From the NCBI GenBank assembly GCA_001931535.1, contig CP016211.1:15639501-15703500 (forward strand): a stretch of DNA of 64,000 bases, in the 5' to 3' direction. The notes under the pieces were generated by a model. It was not told the origin of the DNA. It did not search any database and saw only the letters and a program-made list of their open reading frames with translations. Shown here piece by piece: positions 8,425 to 16,924 of this stretch. This stretch comes from Minicystis rosea (lineage in GTDB: Bacteria; Myxococcota_A; Polyangia; Polyangiales; Polyangiaceae). The translations under genes and the position numbers were made by a program. Within the stretch, counting starts at the first letter, position 1, and each line of letters starts with the position of its first letter.

Positions 8425-10112
8425 CGGAGACCTCCTTTCCGCTCCTGCTCGGCGGCGAGCCTCCGCAAGAGCTTCTGTTGCACCTTGTCCGTCAGGACAT
8501 CGATGTTGATGGCGGCCCGCGCGGCGGCAGGCGCCGCGGTCGGGGCCGCCGGCGCGTCTCGAGGCGGAGAAGAGACGATGTCGAAGGCCGGCCTGGGTAC
8601 CCCCGACACGATGTCGAACGCCGGCCCGGGCGCCGCGGAGACGATGTCGAACGCCGGGCCCGCCGCGGCCCGCGAGGCGCCGGCGGAGGGCCGCGCCCAG
8701 CCCTCCGCCGGCGTGGTCGCGCCGCCCAAGGGCGAGCCGTGAGCTCGCGTGCTCGCCTGTGGGAGCGGCTCCCCGGGCGGCGTCGCGCCGTTGCGGGCCG
8801 GCACATGACGGCTGGGAGCGACGCGCAGCCGCGCCCCCGTCGAAGGGAGCTCCGCAGTCGGCGCCGAGCGCCGGTGTGGCGTCACGAGGCCTTTGGCCTT
8901 CTCCAGATATCCTCTCTTCCTCGGAGAACGAGGCGTTACGACGATCGACTCCTGGGAAGGATTTTCCGCCTCCACTCCCACCGACGGCGGCGGCGCAAAC
9001 ACCATCTCCGCGGAGCGCGCGAGCGGCGCTGCCGGTTCGGGAAGCGCCTCATGGATCAGAGGGCGAGCTGCGCGCCCCGCGCCCTGGGGCGACGTCTGCG
9101 CCGTTGTCTCCAGGTGCCACACGAGCGGCGAGCTCCGCACGTCTCGACTCGATGGAGCGGTTTGGCCCGCGATCGACGGAGTCGGCGAAGTCCCGTCCTC
9201 GAACGGCGCAGCACGAGGTCGCGCCACCCGCTGAGGCTCCTGGAGAGCAGTCCTGACGATGGGAGCTCCGTGAGGGGGCGCCGCGCCTCCCATCGCCGTC
9301 GGCGCCGCCGCTTCTCTGCGCGGCGCGACAATCACTCTGCGCGGCGCGACAATCGCTCTCCGCGCCTCGTCCGAAGCGGCGCGCGCGGCGTCGCTCGGGG
9401 CTCCCTGGGGCGCGGGCCGCGCCACCTGCACAGCCATGCTCGACGGTGCCTCCGACGGAGGCAGCACCGCGGGACGATCCATCGGCGCGCCGGGCAGGAG
9501 TGGCATCATGGGATGGCGCACCTCGATCCGGGTCAGCTCGACCCTCTCCATCGAGCTAGGCTCCTCTGCCGCGCCCAGGACGATGATGGGTTGGGCGACA
9601 TCGAGGCTCTTGCCGGCGCGCTCCGCCGCCCGCGGGCCCCTCTCGTCGAGCCGAGGTGACGTCGGCGCCGCATTGACGACCTCGACGGCGGGCGCCGGGC
9701 GGTGTGGCGGTGTGGCCACTCCACCGCTCCGCGCCTCGATCACGATCTCGTGATTTCTTCGGGTTGGCGGGACTCCCTCGTCGACGGTGTCACTGAGCCA
9801 GCGAGCGTGGACGATGGGGACACGCTCGGCGCCGGAGCCTCCCGGCTGCCCCCTCCGACGCTGGAGCTCCGCCGCGAGCGAGCGGCGCTGCTCGAAATAC
9901 GTCACCCACCCGAAGACCCTCCGCGCGAGGGCGGTGGAGATGACGCTGGGCTCGACGAGCGGGCGGCGGAGCCGAGCGAGGAGCACCGAGTCGAGGCTCG
10001 CCGACCACCGCGGAAGGTGGCTGTCGCCGGGCTCCGTGGACACGAATCCTTCGGCGGGCGCGCGCGCGCTCCGGCCCTCTTCATCGCTCCTCTGTGCTTC
10101 GGTGTTGCTCAT
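8421..10112 (-). CDS. Pro/Ala/Arg-rich protein of unknown function in the injection operon
   Basis: A 563-residue protein with no recognised catalytic motif. The first 110 residues look ordered (SVLLARLRRPLVEPSVISTA, VFGWVTYFEQRRSLAAELQ). Most of the rest is low-complexity Pro, Ala, Arg and Ser, suggesting a long disordered chain, ending with three near-copies of a GPAFDIVS motif and a helical tail (NIDVLTDKVQQKLLRRLAAE). It sits between a tube gene and the LysM gene, where some injection operons encode an assembly or needle-end protein. Codon bias on this strand, a GAGGAG ribosome site and the four-base overlap with the next gene support it as real. Tape-measure, chaperone or cargo roles are possible and not distinguished. 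Confidence 0.7.
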   Translation of the reverse strand: MSNTEAQRSDEEGRSARAPAEGFVSTEPGDSHLPRWSASLDSVLLARLRRPLVEPSVISTALARRVFGWVTYFEQRRSLAAELQRRRGQPGGSGAERVPIVHARWLSDTVDEGVPPTRRNHEIVIEARSGGVATPPHRPAPAVEVVNAAPTSPRLDERGPRAAERAGKSLDVAQPIIVLGAAEEPSSMERVELTRIEVRHPMMPLLPGAPMDRPAVLPPSEAPSSMAVQVARPAPQGAPSDAARAASDEARRAIVAPRRVIVAPRREAAAPTAMGGAAPPHGAPIVRTALQEPQRVARPRAAPFEDGTSPTPSIAGQTAPSSRDVRSSPLVWHLETTAQTSPQGAGRAARPLIHEALPEPAAPLARSAEMVFAPPPSVGVEAENPSQESIVVTPRSPRKRGYLEKAKGLVTPHRRSAPTAELPSTGARLRVAPSRHVPARNGATPPGEPLPQASTRAHGSPLGGATTPAEGWARPSAGASRAAAGPAFDIVSAAPGPAFDIVSGVPRPAFDIVSSPPRDAPAAPTAAPAAARAAINIDVLTDKVQQKLLRRLAAEQERKGGLR

Positions 10113-10148
10113 GATGCTCCTCGCGATCGGCGTCCGCCTTCACTCGAC

Positions 10149-10649
10149 TCAAATGGCTGCGAGCGCTCTGGCGATGTCGGCGGCGGCGCGCGCGTCCGTC
10201 ACCAGCTTGCTCAGGGCCGGCTTCTTGATGCCCTTGTGGACGAGCTCGACCGACTCCACCGCGATTTCATCGCTCGTCGCGTTGAGGGTCGGGCCGGCCC
10301 ACTTCACCGGGATGGCGTCCCGGATCTCCCACCACATCGCCGGAGATCGATCGCGATCGAGCAACATGATGGTGAGCGTGTGTCGCTCGATGATCCCGCG
10401 CGACACGTCCTCGAACCAGCTCCACATGGAGTTGGAGTCGATGACGCCGCGAGAGAGGACGAGGTTCGGCCAACGCACCTCACCCGGGATCTGGTGGAGA
10501 TACCCGTTGCGGCCGCCCTCGGCGTAGGTCTTGACCTCCACCTGGCCGGAGAGACCGCTCACCTCGCGAAAACCACCCACCACGAAGGCGGTGGACACCA
10601 CCAGGAAGTTGCAGCCGACATAAGGGTCGAAGCGAACGAGTCCGAACAT
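10149..10649 (-). CDS. Tail tube protein (second copy, Afp5-like)
   Basis: A 166-residue member of the gp19/T4-like tube family. Shown by FDPYVGCNFLVV, VGGFREVSGLSGQVEV, the region VIDSNSMWSWFEDVSRG and LLDRDRSPAMWWEIRDAIPV, then KWAGPTLNATSDEIAVES, which matches the end of the other tube protein (KWTGPSFDATADAIAIET). Afp/PVC loci encode one main tube and one or more variants that form the tube start next to the hub; this copy, nearer the hub genes, would be the variant. A GAGAGGAG ribosome site precedes the ATG. Confidence 0.9.
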   Translation of the reverse strand: MFGLVRFDPYVGCNFLVVSTAFVVGGFREVSGLSGQVEVKTYAEGGRNGYLHQIPGEVRWPNLVLSRGVIDSNSMWSWFEDVSRGIIERHTLTIMLLDRDRSPAMWWEIRDAIPVKWAGPTLNATSDEIAVESVELVHKGIKKPALSKLVTDARAAADIARALAAI

Positions 10650-10710
10650 CGCCTCTCACTCCTCTCTTCTTCTCTTCACGTGAGCGCAGGCCGGCCGGGC
10701 CGGGGCCCGG

Positions 10711-10881
10711 TCACCCCCGGCGCGGCCGCTGCGCGTTGATCGCCGTGTTCATCCGCGCGACCTCGGCGACCCAGCGCTGTCGCTCGAGGTGATCCATCGA
10801 CATGATCTCGTCACGAGACCAGTGCAGATAGGCCGACAGATAAGCTACCTCCTCGAAGAGCCGGTCCGAGGGGTAGCTCAG
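10711..10881 (-). CDS. DUF6760-type small protein with CTG start
   Basis: A 56-residue protein starting within SYPSDRLFEEVAYLSAYLHW and continuing SRDEIMSMDHLERQRWVAEV, the pattern of the small DUF6760 proteins found in contractile injection operons after the gpE-like tail-assembly protein. No ATG or GTG exists in frame near the conserved start. The best start is CTG at 10881, which overlaps the previous stop as CTGA, mimicking the ATGA/GTGA overlaps seen elsewhere in this operon. Probably a tail assembly factor; function is not established. The product is certain from conservation, the exact start codon less so. Confidence 0.75.
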   Translation of the reverse strand: MSYPSDRLFEEVAYLSAYLHWSRDEIMSMDHLERQRWVAEVARMNTAINAQRPRRG

Positions 10882-11261
10882 GCTTCCCCCAAACTGGCAG
10901 TCTCCACCTCGAACTCCCCCTGGCAGTGGGGGCAGCCCACGAGGAGCCGCGCGTGGCCGTTCTCGTTGATCCTCCGATAGAGGTCCTGGAGATAGACGAG
11001 ATCGACCGACGGCAGATTCTCGATGACCTGATTCGAGATGTACTCGACCGTGCCCAGCCGGACGATGACCCGGGTGAGGATGACAATCACCAGATAACCC
11101 GGGTTCGCCTGCACGCGCGGATCCTTGAGGGGCGCGATCTCGTCGTAGGCCGTGGACATCCGCATCGCACCCTCGCGATGGAGGACCCCGTCCGGGCCCG
11201 TGTACCCGTGAGGCAGCGTGAACGGGAGCTCCGTCAGCTTCGCGCCGGCGCCCCGCATCAT
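10878..11261 (-). CDS. Small tail-assembly-like protein with C-terminal CxxC
   Basis: A 127-residue protein: N-terminal LTELPFTLPHGYTGPDGVLH, then MRMSTAYDEIAPLKDPRVQ, PGYLVIVILTRVIVRLG, an alpha-helical stretch (LVYLQDLYRRINENG) and a C-terminal CPHCQGEF. This layout matches the small proteins annotated as tail assembly or gpE-like that follow the first tube gene in Afp/PVC-like loci. The single CxxC could be half of a zinc site completed by a partner, which is inference. It starts on the base that ends the tube stop (TGATG) and ends overlapping the DUF6760 gene by four bases. A longer upstream reading lies wholly over the tube gene and is rejected. Confidence 0.78.
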   Translation of the reverse strand: MMRGAGAKLTELPFTLPHGYTGPDGVLHREGAMRMSTAYDEIAPLKDPRVQANPGYLVIVILTRVIVRLGTVEYISNQVIENLPSVDLVYLQDLYRRINENGHARLLVGCPHCQGEFEVETASLGEA

Positions 11262-11722
11262 CACGCCACCTCGATCCCTTCGTGCGCGAGCTCGAGGGTC
11301 TCGATGGCGATCGCGTCCGCGGTCGCGTCGAAGCTCGGCCCGGTCCACTTGGTCGGCCAGCAGTTGCGGATGGTCCAGCTCCGCTGGTTCACCCGGTTGT
11401 TGTCCTGGAGGGTGATGGTGAGGTTCTGGCGGTTGATCACGCCGCTCATCACGTCCTTCCGCCACGCCCAGAGATCCAGCTCGGTGGTGATGCCGCGCTG
11501 GAGCGAGATGTTGGAGAACGACGAGAGTCCCGGGATCTCGCGCTGCGCCAGATCCATGTCGCTGCCTTCGCGGTATTTGATCGAGGCCGTGCTCGAGTCG
11601 AGCCCCGAGCACTGCTTGAACCCAGCCACCGTGAGGCCGTTCCAGGTCACGGTGAAGTTGAAGCCGTTGAACGGATCGTTCCTCGTCGGGCTGTTCGCGT
11701 TGATGGTGTTTTGAGTGGCCAT
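11261..11722 (-). CDS. Main tail tube protein (Afp1-like)
   Basis: A 153-residue tube subunit of the gp19 family that stacks as rings inside the sheath. Seen: RNDPFNGFNFTVTWNGLTVA, GFKQCSGLDSSTASIKYREG, LSSFSNISLQRGITTELDLW (the conserved tube core) and NRVNQRSWTIRNCWPTKW. An AAAGGAG ribosome site lies at ideal spacing. It directly follows the sheath genes, the standard order, so sheath and tube would be made together. Identity is firm. Confidence 0.93.
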   Translation of the reverse strand: MATQNTINANSPTRNDPFNGFNFTVTWNGLTVAGFKQCSGLDSSTASIKYREGSDMDLAQREIPGLSSFSNISLQRGITTELDLWAWRKDVMSGVINRQNLTITLQDNNRVNQRSWTIRNCWPTKWTGPSFDATADAIAIETLELAHEGIEVA

Positions 11723-11756
11723 GTCGAATGCTCCTTTCGCGTGTCTCTCGGTGTCG

Positions 11757-12997
11757 TCAGGTGAAGGTCGGTTCGGCGCCGGGCGCGGCCGTCTGGGCCT
11801 CGCCCGAGACCAAGCGCACGACGATGAACTCGCTCGGCAAGGTCGGCGCGATGCCCACTTCGGTCACGAGCATCCCCGCGTTCCTCTGCGATGCAGGGTT
11901 GTTCTCGGCGTCGCACTTGACGTAAAACGCCTCTCGGGGCTCTTCCCCTTGAACGCGCCGAGATCATAAAGCCGCTCCAAAAAGGCGCTCACCTCGGCGG
12001 TGATGCGGACCCGAAGCGTGCTGTTGTTGGGCTCGAAGGCGAGCCCCCTCATTTGGAGCGCGAACCACCGCTCGATGGTCAGCGCGAGCCGACGCACGTT
12101 GATGTGCGTCCACGTCGAGTCCCGGCTCAACGTCCCTGCGCCCCAGATCCTCGTGCCCCTCCCCGGGAAGGCGCGCAGGCAGTTGATCCGGCGCCGCGGC
12201 GCGGTCGCGCTGGGCATCGGATCGAGCGTCACCTGCGTGTCGTCGTCGAAGTAGAGCTCCAGATCCAACACCCCCTCGAGCGCTTGATTCGCAGGGGGCA
12301 TGAAGACACCGGTGCGCTGGTCGGCGCTCGCGTACATCCCGGCGACGTGGCCGCAGGGGGGCACGAAGCCCGCGGCGGCGCCGGCGGCGTGGGGGCCGGG
12401 CAGGTACCCGGCGCCTTGGACCTTGACCCATGGTGCGTAGAGCGCGGCGCTTCCGCCCCACGCAGGGTCGGCGTGCTCGAGCGCGCTGGAGAGGTCCTCG
12501 TGGTGCGCGCCCACGCCCGTGACGTTGACGCCGGTGGACTGGGTCAGGGACGGAGCCCCGATGGAGTCGAGGACGGCGAAGACACTTCGAGCCTCGCAGA
12601 ACTCGATGATCTTCATCTGTCCATCGATCAACGTGCTTCCGCTCGAGAGGGCGAGCTCGGGAGCGCAGACCAGATCGAAGTCATCGAGGGCGTCGATCAA
12701 GGCGAGCGCGTCGCCCGGGTCGGGTGAGCCCGCCCCCACCACGTAGCATCGAGCGCCCCCGTTCTCGAAGAACCCGCGCACGGCGAAGGGCAGATAACCT
12801 TCCGCCCATTTCGTGCCTCGAGAAGCGTCGAGCTGAGTCCAGCCCGCGCGATTCAGCGCCATGACAGGCCCTCCGGCGGTGAGCTCGCTCGACAGCGTCG
12901 ACCCCAGGAACACAGGCACGCCGGTGCTGAGAGAGGCCCGCGGCTCGCGACTCACCTGCTCGAAATGGACGCCTGGGGTCGAGTACGGGATCGCCAT
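11757..12997 (-). CDS. Tail sheath protein, second copy, apparent one-base frameshift near C-terminus
   Basis: A sheath-family protein: MAIPYSTPGVHFEQVSREP at the start, FAVRGFFENGGARCYVV, VPPCGHVAGMYASADQRTGV, INCLRAFPGRGTRIWGAGTL, INVRRLALTIERWFALQ and AFEPNNSTLRVRITAEVSAF. The open frame then reads into an unrelated tail and stops at 11864. Adding one base within 11929-11936 restores AFYVKCDAENNPASQRNAGM and MLVTEVGIAPTLPSEFIV, matching the conserved end of the neighbouring sheath (AFYVKCDAETNPPSGRDAGM), and moves the stop to 11757, giving about 413 residues. The C-terminal strand is needed for sheath inter-subunit linkage, so a true frameshift should disable this copy. It may instead be a sequencing error. 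Confidence 0.85.
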
Positions 12998-13004
12998 GGC
13001 TACC

Positions 13005-14315
13005 TCAGCTCGCCTGTCCCGCCATCTGGCCCAATCGGAAGACGACGAACTCCGCCGGACGGACGATGGCGACGCCGATCTCGGTCACCACCATCCCCGC
13101 GTCTCGCCCCGAAGGGGGGTTGGTCTCGGCGTCGCACTTGACGTAAAACGCCTGCTCCGGCTTGTCTCCGAAGAGGCCGCCGCTGGCCCACAAGGTCCGG
13201 AGGAAAGCGCTCACCTCACGGGTGATCCGGGCCCAGAGGACACTGTTGTTCGGCTCGAAGACCGCCCATTGCGTGCCGGCGTCGATGGACGCGCGGATGT
13301 AATTGAACGTGCGGCGGACGTTGATGTACTTGAAGTCCGCGTTGTCGTTGCCACCGAGGGTGCGGGCGCCCCAGACCAGGATGTTCCCATTGAGCTTGCG
13401 AATGCAGTTGACGCCCTGGGGATTGAGCCCGTCATGCTGTCGCGGGCTCACCGCATAGCGGAGATCGGTGACGCCGAGGACTGGCACGTTCGCCGGTGCC
13501 TTGAACACGCCGCGCCGCCCATCCACGCTCGCGTAGATGCCCGCCATGTGACCGCTCGGCGGGACGTAGATGGAGCCTCGGGTGGCCGGGTCGAAGACCT
13601 GGAGCCAAGGGAAGTAGAGGGCGGCAGCGTCGGAGTAGGGCGGAAGAACCGACGTGCTGCTGCCCTCGGCGGGGGGCTGCAGCTCGGTGGGGAAGGTGGG
13701 CTGTGGGCTCGACGAGCTCCCATCGAAGCTCTGCTTCGTGTCGAAGATGGCGAAGCGGTTCGCCGTGTACGTCGTGACGTGCGAGGTGAGCGCCGCGTAG
13801 TGCGACGCGGTGCACAGGCCTGGTGCGGCGATGATCGAAATCTCGTCGATGGGCTCGAGCAGCGCGAGCGCGTCGGTGATGGCGGCGTCGTCGATGACGG
13901 CGTCGGAGGGCGTCGTCGCGGTCGGCGCGACCCGGGTCACGTAGCAGCGGGTGCCGCCGTTGTTGAAGAAGCCGCGGACCGCGTGGGCCAGGATGTTCTG
14001 TCCGGCGTTGCGGGTGAAGCCCTGAAAGCTCCCGTCCGGCATCCGCACCCCGAAGGCGCTCGCGAAATCGGTGAAGTTGGTGCAGAGGACCACCTCACCC
14101 ATGGCCGCTGCGATGGGGAACCTCGTGGTGGACGTGGCGGAGTTTTCGAGCAGCGCCGGCGGCAAGCCGGCGTCCGCAGGATCCGACACGGGGACGGTAT
14201 CGGGAATGACCCCGATGAACCCGGCCGTGCTGGTGCCCGCTCCAGAGATGGGAGCCGATGCCGACGGCATCTGCTCGACGTAAACGCCAGGTGCTTTCGT
14301 GGAATAATTGGTCAT
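13005..14315 (-). CDS. Tail sheath protein (main copy)
   Basis: A 436-residue contractile sheath subunit. Seen: STKAPGVYVEQMPSASAPIS at the N-terminus, LAHAVRGFFNNGGTRCYVTR, VPPSGHMAGIYASVDGRRGV, VNCIRKLNGNILVWGARTLG, INVRRTFNYIRASIDAG, FEPNNSVLWARITREVSAFL and the intact C-terminal strand AFYVKCDAETNPPSGRDAGM followed by VVTEIGVAIVRPAEFVVFRL. Length fits Afp2/Afp3-type sheaths. A GGAGTG ribosome site precedes the ATG and seven bases separate it from the second sheath gene. This intact copy could form the sheath alone if the second is inactive. Confidence 0.93.
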   Translation of the reverse strand: MTNYSTKAPGVYVEQMPSASAPISGAGTSTAGFIGVIPDTVPVSDPADAGLPPALLENSATSTTRFPIAAAMGEVVLCTNFTDFASAFGVRMPDGSFQGFTRNAGQNILAHAVRGFFNNGGTRCYVTRVAPTATTPSDAVIDDAAITDALALLEPIDEISIIAAPGLCTASHYAALTSHVTTYTANRFAIFDTKQSFDGSSSSPQPTFPTELQPPAEGSSTSVLPPYSDAAALYFPWLQVFDPATRGSIYVPPSGHMAGIYASVDGRRGVFKAPANVPVLGVTDLRYAVSPRQHDGLNPQGVNCIRKLNGNILVWGARTLGGNDNADFKYINVRRTFNYIRASIDAGTQWAVFEPNNSVLWARITREVSAFLRTLWASGGLFGDKPEQAFYVKCDAETNPPSGRDAGMVVTEIGVAIVRPAEFVVFRLGQMAGQAS

Positions 14316-14352
14316 GTTGATTCACTCCAACGGTCGAGACGACTTCGTATGG

Positions 14353-15009
14353 TCAAAGAGTGGTTGGAACGAGCGTGACGGTCCCGACATCCGTGATCGT
14401 CCCGCCGACGACGATGACGGGCGTCGTGACAGGCTCGTAGTTGGATGCGGTGATCTCCAGCGTGAGAGTCCCGGTCTCCAGCCCAGGTAGGTAGAAGCGT
14501 CCGCCGACATCGCTGTATGCGAGCTCGCCGCTACCGCGCACCCGCACGCGCGCGCCCGTGATCGACACGGCAGGGGCCGTGGGCGCGCTCCCGGGTGCCG
14601 GGCCGGAGACGAGCCCGCGCGCGCCGCTCGGCGGCATGCAAACGATCGTCATCGTCGTCACGAGCTTGCCCTCGGCGTCACGGGCGACCGTGAAATCCAC
14701 CTGCGGACTGCCGTAGCGGCCGACGCTCGTGGGCGCCGAGAAGGTGACTGTGTACGCGCCGTCGGGCAGATCCACGAAATGGAAGGTGCCGTCGATGGCT
14801 GTCGAGGTCCGATCCGGCCGCTCGGCCAGCGCTGTCCACAGCGCGCCATAGACAATCGCTCTCTTCGCCAGGAAGCTCCGGAAGGCAGCCGGCATGGAGG
14901 TTATCTCCGCCGTGATGCCGGCGAGCCGTCGCGACGTCTCGGCATCTGCCACGATCCCCGAGAGCGCGACCCTGTGAGGAATGAGGGGTACGAGCCGTTT
15001 CGTCACCAT
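14353..15009 (-). CDS. Protein with two carboxypeptidase-regulatory-like (Ig-fold) domains
   Basis: A 218-residue protein containing two beta-sandwich units of the carboxypeptidase-regulatory/DUF4198-like kind. The first is around VALSGIVADAETSRRLAG ... TAIDGTFHFVDLPDGAYTVT and the second around VSITGARVRVRGSGELAYSD ... VGGRFYLPGLETGTLTLEIT. It is encoded between the DUF4255 gene and the sheath genes. Comparable small Ig-like proteins occur at this place in several contractile injection operons, possibly as a surface or tail-collar component; this role is inference. A GGAGG ribosome site supports the start. Confidence 0.75.
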   Translation of the reverse strand: MVTKRLVPLIPHRVALSGIVADAETSRRLAGITAEITSMPAAFRSFLAKRAIVYGALWTALAERPDRTSTAIDGTFHFVDLPDGAYTVTFSAPTSVGRYGSPQVDFTVARDAEGKLVTTMTIVCMPPSGARGLVSGPAPGSAPTAPAVSITGARVRVRGSGELAYSDVGGRFYLPGLETGTLTLEITASNYEPVTTPVIVVGGTITDVGTVTLVPTTL

Positions 15010-15027
15010 GACCAGCCTCCGCTCCGC

Positions 15028-15657
15028 CTAGAGGTCCGTGACCGTGGCGCCCACGTCCGCCGGCTCGCTGAAATCGAAGCCGATGGTCACCACGTAGCTG
15101 AAGGATGCTTTGGGCTTGCCGCCGAGCGCCTGCCAGAAGTCGCCTCGACTCTGCTGCTGGTCGGGCTTGAGGATCACGGTGCGCAGCGGGAGCATCTGTC
15201 GCGCGAGCGACCCTTGCCGCAGCTCGTCGGGGATGAAGGGATGGCGGGCGAGGACACCGAGCGCGGCGCCGAGGAGCGTGTGCTCCGTCGCAGCCTTCGT
15301 CTCCTCGTCTCCTCCGGCGGCCCAGGCGGAGACCATGTAATGGCAGTCCACGCGGACGGGAGCATCTACGGAGAAGGCCCTCCCGGCCGTCGTCCGCGAA
15401 ACCATCCTGTCGGCCGTACGGAGCTCGCGGTTCTCGACGATCCAGAAGAGATAGAGATTGATCGAGGGGAGGGTGAGCGTGGCCCCGCTGGGAGGGCCGA
15501 AGCTGATCCCGTTCTGAGGATCGACCAACCCGCTCGGTAGCTCCGACGAGAGCAGCGTCTTCAAGGTGCGATCGAGATCTTGGAACATGGGGCTGGGTCC
15601 TGGCCTTTCGCGTCCTCGCGAGGACCGTTTAGCAACCGCCATGCCCTCCTCGCCCAT
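15028..15657 (-). CDS. DUF4255 (Pvc16-like) protein, likely tail terminator or cap
   Basis: A 209-residue protein, first gene of the injection operon. The core (MFQDLDRTLKTLLSSEL, TLPSINLYLFWIVENRELRT, VDCHYMVSAWAAGGDEETKA, EHTLLGAALGVLARHPFIP, FWQALGGKPKASFSYVVTIG) is characteristic of DUF4255 proteins, the Pvc16/Afp16 group thought to close the top of the tube and sheath. The start at 15657 follows AGGAGG with seven-base spacing; starts at 15642 or 15588 are possible, and homology only begins at the latter. No gene lies for over 1.2 kb upstream, so the operon promoter is probably in that gap. Confidence 0.88.
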   Translation of the reverse strand: MGEEGMAVAKRSSRGRERPGPSPMFQDLDRTLKTLLSSELPSGLVDPQNGISFGPPSGATLTLPSINLYLFWIVENRELRTADRMVSRTTAGRAFSVDAPVRVDCHYMVSAWAAGGDEETKAATEHTLLGAALGVLARHPFIPDELRQGSLARQMLPLRTVILKPDQQQSRGDFWQALGGKPKASFSYVVTIGFDFSEPADVGATVTDL

Positions 15658-16924
15658 CGATACACCTCCTCTGTTTCACTCGAAATCGCCTCGAATGATC
15701 TCGATATGAGCCCTGCGCGCCTCCCCGTCGCGCGTCCTGTGGATGTCCGGCGATGTCCGCGGACAGTGTGTAAGGCCGCCGCGGACGCGGCCCTCCATCG
15801 CGGCGCACGCCGCGTGCACGCAGAGCCCCGAAGCGGTTTTGGTCAAAAGGCGCGAGCTCGAGAGCGGCGCCTACCGCTCCGTGGAGACGTTGCTCGAGCG
15901 CCTGCTGGACTCAATCACCCACTGGAGTCGTGCTCCGCTGGATCTTCCGCGACTCGTTCGCCACCATCGCCGCGAATCGCCGCACGAGAGTTCTCGGGCC
16001 GCCGCACAGAGGCAGGTGTCGCCGTCCGACGCTGTCGCGATGACCAGGAGCTCTCTTCGTCGCGCCGCGACGGTTGTTCCGCACGTTGCAGCTGTGCGCC
16101 CGCGAGCCGGTCATCCAACAGCTCTGCACCGCGCCCGGCGTGTCGCTGGTCGTGGCCGCGGCGTTCGTTCGTGGCCGCGGCGTTCGTCTCGGTGATCGAT
16201 GAGGCGCGCCGATTCTCCCACGCACACCAAGGAAGAGCACCCAAACGGCAGTGGATGAGCACACGGTATCCGACGGCCACGAACGCTCCCGAGCTGAGCA
16301 TTGAACCAGGCGGCCCATGCGCTTCAGGCGCACTCCGTCGTTGCTCCTCGTCGCCCTACTTCGAGCAGGGCTCCTCGTCGCGCCTAGCGCTGCACCCGAT
16401 CTCGACCACCAGGCTCGGTCCGCTCTACCGGGATAGGCTCCAAAGGTGTTGGTGATCACCCCATCCCGCGTCGGATCGGTGAAAACCACGGCAGCCTGAT
16501 CACCGGCCTTCACCGTTCAATATCTGCACCTGTGACCCCCGGTCGACGAAGACCACGAGCTCAGCGAACGCCTCCCCGAGCGCCGCGTGACCGGGGGCGT
16601 GGACCGGCGGTGGCGCGAGCGCGGACGCCGGTGGTGAAGGCGCGAACGCGGCCGGTGACGCGGCCGACGGCGACGCTACCGACGCAGCCGACGCGGGTGC
16701 GGCGCAGGCCTTCGGTTTGCTCGCACGCGCCGGGGGCTTCCGCGTGACCAGCGCGCGCCATGACGACCGTGACGCGAGCACGCCGTGGTCGCGCACCAGC
16801 GGGATCCTCGGCCGAGGGCACGCGACGCGCGATCTCGGCGTGGAGCGAAATGCTCTATATTCCCGTCCCCGTGGGCTCTCGCGCTGCTCGTGCGCGTCCG
16901 GTCCTTCATCCCCGAGGCTCACCG
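15658..16924. other. Long gap upstream of the injection operon; no convincing gene
   Basis: About 1.27 kb between divergent genes. Open frames here are arginine-rich and inconsistent with coding bias. One weak exception on the minus strand, about 16500-16800, encodes an Ala/Pro-rich stretch followed by AFAELVVFVDRGSQVQILNG; a different frame immediately beyond reads KAGDQAAVVFTDPTRDGVIT. Together these may be a degraded gene. The promoter of the injection operon should lie at the left end of this gap, but no clear -35/-10 pair was seen. Confidence 0.4.

Noticed and set aside
11757..12997. Programmed frameshift in the second sheath gene
   Set aside because: No slippery heptamer or downstream hairpin was seen and sheath genes are not known for it; an indel is simpler.
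15580..16455. Long plus-strand open frame over the end of the DUF4255 gene and the following gap
   Set aside because: Arg/Ser-rich composition, no ribosome site, overlaps a conserved gene on the other strand and resembles no family.
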